Source of the DNA: Drechmeria coniospora
Taxonomy: Eukaryota > Ascomycota > Sordariomycetes > Hypocreales > Ophiocordycipitaceae
Reading direction: 5' to 3'
Assembly (NCBI RefSeq): GCF_001625195.1
Contig: NC_054390.1
Coordinates: 4,550,027-4,614,026, forward strand
Length of the DNA: 64,000 nucleotides
The notes beneath the pieces were generated by a model. That model ran no database searches and was not told the DNA's origin. It saw nothing but the letters and a program-made list of their open reading frames with translations. The number at the start of each line of letters is the position of its first letter. Position 1 is the first letter of the stretch. This document shows, piece by piece, positions 59,103-64,000 of the stretch. The position numbers and the translations under genes are program-made.

Positions 59103-60369
59103 CCGTGCGCTCGTCGAGCACGCACGCATCGAGCAGACGTGCTCCGTACTGTGTGCAGGGCAATGCGCAGGCCAGGCTGTGCATGCTCGGGCGGGAGCAC
59201 GTAGAATCCGCACATGCGTCCACCGCACCGTGCGACGACCAACCGACCTCGTTCGCGGCCGCCGCCCGTGGGCTAGCCGCTCCTTTGTCGTCCTCGCCAC
59301 CCTTCGCCGCCGATGGTGGCAACATCGGGCCAGGAATGGACAGAGGGTTGGCCTGATGTCCAGCCCAGGACCGCCACGAGGCCAGCCTTTGCGCGACTGC
59401 TGGGCGACGCGGAGAGAGGTCCGTCGCGCCACGCGAACCTAATCATGTCGTCCTGGGGCCCTCATTCGGTCTCGTCGGATTCGGACCCCGCAAACGATGG
59501 CCCTCGAGCGTCGTTAGCGACGAGTAGTGGCAGGTAGTCTTGGCCCGCCTCGCACCCGCCGCACCGGTACTGGCTCTGGCTCGCTGCCACAGGGTCGAAT
59601 GGTTTCGTCCGGCGACGAGGCCGTCGGGCATTTCGAGTCGTCCGGACGCCGCCAAACGAGTCGAGGCACGGTGTTGCGTTCGTCGACGGTGGTGGCTGGC
59701 TGTGGCGAATGCACCTCGCCAGCTGTGGCTGTGGTTCGTTTGCGGGACGCAGCACGTCACGTGCGGCACCTGTCGCCGATGCGGCGCATCCAGCTCTCCT
59801 GCATCCAGGCCAGGCACGCCCGATCCGTACCGACGTCAGAGTCGCCGCCCTTTTTTTTTTTTTTTTTTTTTTCTCGTTTCCTTCTTAGGCCATGTCTCAC
59901 TGCCCCCTTGAGACGCGAATTGCGTGCGTCTCCTTCGCATGCGACTTGGAAGGAATGAAAATGTCCGTCCCCAGAATAGGCCATAGTACGTACTGGCGAC
60001 GAGACGATGAAACGTGCGGCGGCGGCGGAACGGCGTCATGAGGTGAAGGAGTCACTATGCCCATCGACGGAGATCACGATCACGGCCCAAGGTCGAAAGT
60101 CGTCTCGTCATGGATAACCACGCCATGTGGCAGCGTTGATGGGAATCGCTCATCATGTCGTTGGAAAGCTATGCAAATCGTGATGCGGCCGAAATACAGG
60201 ACGCAAAACCAACACGCCGCCGTCCTACCCAACGCCAACCTGCACAAAGCCAACGCAAAGTCGATCGAATCCGGCCACGCCATGCCGGCCAGGAGTTGGG
60301 GTCCCTCCCTTTCCTCTCTCGTCGTTCGTCCGCTCGTCGTCGGGTCCATCTCTCCGACGGCAGCGACGC
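59103..60369. other. Intergenic, includes a poly-T tract
   Basis: A run of 22 T lies at 59851-59872. Frames at 59443-59817 (minus) and 59527-59958 (plus) overlap each other antisense and have no domains. No gene supported. Confidence 0.45.
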
Positions 60370-61533
60370 TCAGGCCGACGTCCTCCAGCCGGCTGCCGGC
60401 GCAAACCAGCGAGAGCGATAGAGCTGCTGCGAAAGGGCCACCGCCTGCGCGGCCCCTCGACGGCCCAGCCGATGCACGCTCCTCGTCAGGACATCGCCCC
60501 AATCGGCCTGGGTGAAGAGAGCGTTGCCCTTGCCGTCGAAGCTCGCCGATTTGATGTCGCCGCGAGGGAGGCGGTCTCGATGCGTCGGCCCGGGCTGGAA
60601 GGCGCGCAGGGACGGCACCGTCTTCAGCACCTCGTCGCCGTGCCGAAATGTCTTGGTGCCCATGTCGAACAGGTGAACGTCGAGGTCGGTCGAGATGAAG
60701 AGCTGTCGCTTGTTGGGCACCGGCGTCGCGTGGTGGCTGCCGTCCCACCACGTCTCCTTCGGACCCGGCCACTCCTGCGAGAGCATCTGGGGCGGGCCGA
60801 TGACGTAGGTGCCGGCCGGCGCGCTGTCAAAGGCGCCGCTCCGCCGGTCGAAGGCGTAGCTGTTGAGGATGCTCCGCGACGGCGTCGTGCCGAGCGGTGG
60901 CTGGTCGTTTCCCACGGCCCACAGCAGGCCGGCCTCGTCGTCCCAGACGAGCGAGTGGCAGGCCGTCATGCCGTCGAGACCCTGCAGGAGAGGGGGGTCG
61001 GGATTTTGCGCTCCGACGGTCGGGTCGACGATGCGGACGTTGCCCACGCTGCTGTCCGACGTGGTGGCAATGGCCAGCCTTTGGGGCGTGACGAGCTCGA
61101 GACTGTGCGTGTTGGCAAAGGGCGCGCTGTCGAGGCACATGCCAAAGGTGATTTGCTTGTCCGTCGACGGGTTCTCCGGATGGTGATTGATCATGACGGC
61201 GGCGCTGCCGACGATGGCGAGGATGCTCCTGCCCCCGTTCGCCCACTTGGCGTCCGGGAGAACGCCCGAGGCCTTGAGGCAGCCCTTGAGCCGACTCGGA
61301 ACCTGTTGCCCGTCGTAGTCGTCGCTCCCCCAGGACCATGACGGGTTTCCTTGGGCGTCGTGAATGGCGATTTTGGCCGGAAAGTAGAGACCGGTGATGA
61401 TCTGCGGCGGCGACCCTGGCCGGCCGTCGGCTTGCCGGCTCACACGTCCATCGGCCGTCGGAAGTGCCGCCCCGAAGACGGCGGGGGCCGCCGTCAAGAG
61501 CGAGGCGGCCCAGAGCAGAAGCGAGTGTCCCAT
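60370..61533 (-). CDS. Secreted DUF6528-like protein
   Basis: A single exon gives 387 aa. The signal peptide is LLLWAASLLTAAPAVFGAAL. Mature sequence includes IAIHDAQGNPSWSWGSDDYD, WANGGRSILAIVGSAAVMIN, THSLELVTPQRLAIATTSDS, MTACHSLVWDDEAGLLWAVG and WWDGSHHATPVPNKRQLFIS. These repeated strand-turn blocks suggest a beta-propeller. The order of blocks and the closing LYRSRWF fit DUF6528-type secreted proteins, which I recall as uncharacterised and often linked to polysaccharide-rich settings. Catalytic residues unknown. The last 13 residues after SRWF are basic and could be a local read-on, but no better end was found. Confidence 0.82.
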   Translation of the reverse strand: MGHSLLLWAASLLTAAPAVFGAALPTADGRVSRQADGRPGSPPQIITGLYFPAKIAIHDAQGNPSWSWGSDDYDGQQVPSRLKGCLKASGVLPDAKWANGGRSILAIVGSAAVMINHHPENPSTDKQITFGMCLDSAPFANTHSLELVTPQRLAIATTSDSSVGNVRIVDPTVGAQNPDPPLLQGLDGMTACHSLVWDDEAGLLWAVGNDQPPLGTTPSRSILNSYAFDRRSGAFDSAPAGTYVIGPPQMLSQEWPGPKETWWDGSHHATPVPNKRQLFISTDLDVHLFDMGTKTFRHGDEVLKTVPSLRAFQPGPTHRDRLPRGDIKSASFDGKGNALFTQADWGDVLTRSVHRLGRRGAAQAVALSQQLYRSRWFAPAAGWRTSA

Positions 61534-62629
61534 CCTTGGCCTCGGCGAACCGCTGCTCGGTCGACGATGCGTCCGTCTCGCTGCTCGCTGCCGCCCGATG
61601 CTGCTTCGAGCAAGCCGGTCCGAGCAGGGCGGTCAAGGTGCCCGCGCGGCGAGCGGAGCGATGCTGAGGGTGCGACGGCAACGAGGATGGGGGTCTTGTA
61701 ATGGGCCTTGTTATGGACCTTGTTGTGGGCCTTGTTCTTTCGTCACTTGCGGTCGAGCAGATGGTGAAGCGGTTCTCGTGGCGAGTTAGAGGTGGTCCAA
61801 GGTGGTGTGCATGTTTCCATATATACTCGTGTTTGTGTGCGTACTCGAACAATATGCGTACGCACGCCGAGCAGGCGTACTTGGGCTCGCAAGCACATGC
61901 GTCGGTGGCATCTCCTGCGGACGGTGGGGCCGTGCCATGGCATCGTAAGGGTCAACATCTCATTTCTTATAGTTCCCCAAGCTCGATCGGGGAGGAGGAG
62001 CCGGTTGTTTTCTTGGCTCGACGTCGAAGCCCGCACGTCCCGTCGGCCGCCGCGTCACCGTCGTCCTCGTCGGCTGGCCGTGACGTCTGACGGCCCAACG
62101 GCAGGCCGCCGCCTCGTCCCTCCCGCTCGCCTGCCATGGCAAGGCAGGGACGCCAAGACAACGGAGCTGACTGTTCATCACCAACATCCCGGTCCACGCT
62201 GGATCCTCCTCCACCGGCGGCGCCGAGCAGGCGCGCGGAAGAGGGACGACGGGAATGGCGGTCCAATGGGATGGGCTCGATGGTGAAGCTGAAAATGGCC
62301 GGGCCAAGAAATGCCGCCTCCTCCATCGAGCCAAGACAGTCGATGCTTTTCGACTGGCGTCGCCGGCGTCGTACCGTCCGCCTGCTCGTGCGTGGTGAAC
62401 GGCGGCGACGTGGACAAGCGGAATGCGTGATGATCCTCGCCCTGCACGGCATGGTCGTGGGCAACTCGCACCTCGAACAAGCGGCGGAATTGCTTCTGGT
62501 TTTTGCTTTGCTCTGCGCCTGAGGCAGCCCCTGCCGCTGGCCTGAGGACGAAGCAGGGAGTACGAAGCACTGCCGACGCGCAGGTACTCGTACTCGTGCA
62601 CGCAGGGACTCTGACACGATGACGCCCGA
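61534..62629. other. Intergenic, probable promoter
   Basis: A TATATATGG-like site on the minus strand lies at about 61818-61826, some 290 bp upstream of the DUF6528-like gene. Frames at 61960-62669 (minus) are Arg/Ser/Pro-rich and unsupported. Confidence 0.4.
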
Positions 62630-62912
62630 TGGAGGTAACGACTAGGCGTACCGGTACATGTAGTGGCACTTGCCCAAGTACTTACTTACAGGACTCGCCT
62701 GTGGCGCACGCGCATGGAGGCACCTACGGACGAAAAATAGAAGCTCACCAGCGCGGCGAGCTGGGTGTGGCGCAAGCAAACGTCACGCCCACGCATCCCG
62801 GCACGCCGGCGCGTACTGTAAATACCCTCTGCCCAGTACCAATGGGGACGTGCATCTGTAACAGGTACAGGTCGACGGGTACATGTACTCGGAAGAACGA
62901 GTAATCCAACGT

Positions 62913-63140
62913 GCAAGGCACCGGCTTCCGCACCGCACAGCGTACCAGGTACGGAGCAGGCAAGTAAGTGCATGTACATGTAGCTATGCCGCTGAAGCAC
63001 TCCGCAATTACTTCGTACTCCAGCATGCAGGGCACCGGCTTCCACACCGCACAGCGTAACAGGTACGGAGCAGGCAGATAAGTACATGCACCAATGCCGC
63101 TGAAGCACTCCGTAATTACTCCGTGCTCCAACACACATGC
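62913..63140. repeat. 114-bp imperfect tandem duplication inside a GTAC-word island
   Basis: Copies begin GCAAGGCACCGGCTTCC (62913) and GCAGGGCACCGGCTTCC (63027). They share CACCGCACAGCGTA, AGGTACGGAGCAGGCA and ATGCCGCTGAAGCACTCCG. The duplication carries the GTAC vocabulary with it. Confidence 0.8.
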
Positions 63141-63322
63141 AAAACATGTCCAACACGTCCACCGTCGGTCCTCGCTGTTTTTCTTCTTCCTTTGCTCCGT
63201 GCTACGGGTGCGGTGCGTCCTGGAACGGGGTCTTGTCAGCCGGATGTGACGACCCGTCCGCCACCGAGTGGCTGTCAAACAACGCTGGCCAGTTCGTGCT
63301 GGGCGCCAAGATTAAGTGCTGA
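63137..63322 (+). CDS. Orphan Cys-rich coding fragment or very small protein
   Basis: 61 codons read CFSSSFAPCYGCGASWNGVL, then AGCDDPSATEWLSNNAGQFV and LGAKIKC before the stop. Third positions are C/G-rich and the sequence looks like the C-terminal part of a small secreted Cys-rich protein (five Cys). There is no signal peptide, and the upstream DNA is the tandem-duplicated GTAC island. So it is likely the last exon of a truncated or rearranged gene, or has an exon I cannot place. No family recognised. Confidence 0.35.
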   Translation: MQNMSNTSTVGPRCFSSSFAPCYGCGASWNGVLSAGCDDPSATEWLSNNAGQFVLGAKIKC

Positions 63323-63689
63323 TCTCGACGGAAAAGGCGGCAGCTCACGTCTTGCCTCTGCCTGCACCGCGGAGGAGTGACCCTCACGATGGGTACGCTT
63401 CCCTGGCCTTGCCCGGTGCGTGTACGTACTTGGGTGCGAACGCATGCGCATGCTCCACAGGGACCATGCCAGCTTCCATTCTAGCCAGGCTCTCAGGCGA
63501 CTCGGGTGCTTGGCCATGCGACGCGGGCGTCCAGATACCTATTGCGGGCGGTGCAAGAGAATGCTGCACGTGCGAGTGTACAGGAATAGTGCATGCATGT
63601 CAGGTTGCGAGGTTACCCCGGGCCCCCACGGCCAAGGCGCCAAGGCCCGACACGGCGAGCGCTGCCGCCAGCTTGCCATGCAAACGCGG

Positions 63690-64000
63690 CGTACCTTGCA
63701 CGTACGTACTATGTTGCAAGCATCTGTCAAGCATGATTGTAGGTGCAAGCAATACTACGGAGTACTCCGTAGTACTCGTACTTACACGGGATCGCCTGCG
63801 TCATTACAGCCAGCTACTAGGTACTAATTAGCGAAATCGTGCTACCTTGGTACCTAGGTACTAATTACCGGAGCATGGAGTAGACGGACTGCATTACTTA
63901 CATGTAACTGACGATTCAGTTCGAGGCGCTATAGCACCTAGTATTACCTACTAGGTAGCAGTCTGTAATTGGGTGCAAGTGCCGGTACATGGGATCGCCT
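63690..64000. repeat. GTAC-word island at the window end, with 22-nt perfect palindrome
   Basis: Positions 63753-63774 read TACTACGGAGT followed by its exact reverse complement. Flanks carry TACTAGGTACTAATTA words. 63323-63689 shows no supported gene. Confidence 0.65.

Noticed and set aside
1..64000. tRNA, rRNA or CRISPR features
   Set aside because: No cloverleaf B-box-like GGTTCRANYCC or rRNA core was recognised by eye. The regular repeats are coding or simple tandem arrays without unique spacers.

Overview
This window looks like nuclear DNA of a filamentous ascomycete, most likely a sordariomycete and probably Hypocreales (the order is inferred from protein flavour only). Reasons: genes carry short introns of about 44-130 bp, with one of 333 bp. 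Splice sites are GTRNGT and YAG, with CTAAC/CTGAC-type branch points. Codons are GC3-rich and genes lie on both strands without operons. The protein set is typical of moulds: a pisatin-demethylase-like P450, a 7TM-RGS protein, a GH76 Dfg5/Dcw1 wall enzyme, a 2EXR protein, an S41/CPAF-like secreted peptidase and small secreted Cys proteins. No tRNA, rRNA or CRISPR array was recognised.

Layout. 1-1411: 3'-truncated P450 (-). 8027-10130: secreted HExxHxxGxxH metalloprotease with a 21-unit heptapeptide tail (+). 10469-12168: Rieske/AIF-like flavoprotein (-). 13956-14498: GNAT (-). 15539-17697: S41-type secreted peptidase (-). 19634-21760: its decayed tandem paralogue (-). 23660-25558: 7TM-RGS protein (-). 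28657-29289: YjjX-type NTPase (+). 29969-32518: coiled-coil protein with a newly placed first exon (-). 35006-37135: 2EXR protein with a very acidic tail (-). 39986-41674: GH76 (-). 46894-47340: small secreted protein (-). 47585-52529: weak or decayed gene models. 56280-56783: small secreted Cys-rich protein (+). 58431-58964: zinc-ribbon protein (-) abutting three identical 147-bp repeats. 60370-61533: secreted DUF6528-like protein (-). 63137-63322: orphan Cys-rich coding fragment (+).

Between these genes lie long islands with an unusual vocabulary of short self-complementary words (GTAC, TACGGAGTA/TACTCCGTA, AAGTACTT, GTAATTAC). They fill much of about 3.6-7.4, 12.5-13.4, 18-19, 21.8-23.4, 27.8-28.3, 33.3-33.8, 37.4-38.2, 42.3-45.5, 52.7-54.9 and 62.6-64 kb. 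They avoid the confident exons and sometimes form perfect palindromes of 16-24 nt. This is the most striking feature of the window that the genes do not explain.

Functionally, most of the products are secreted, wall-linked or surface proteins: two protease types, a wall mannosidase, small Cys-rich proteins, a DUF6528-like protein and a membrane G-protein regulator. The rest are redox and housekeeping enzymes. They do not form an evident biosynthetic cluster. The window reads as a gene-sparse, accessory-type chromosome region with duplication, repeat expansion and gene decay.
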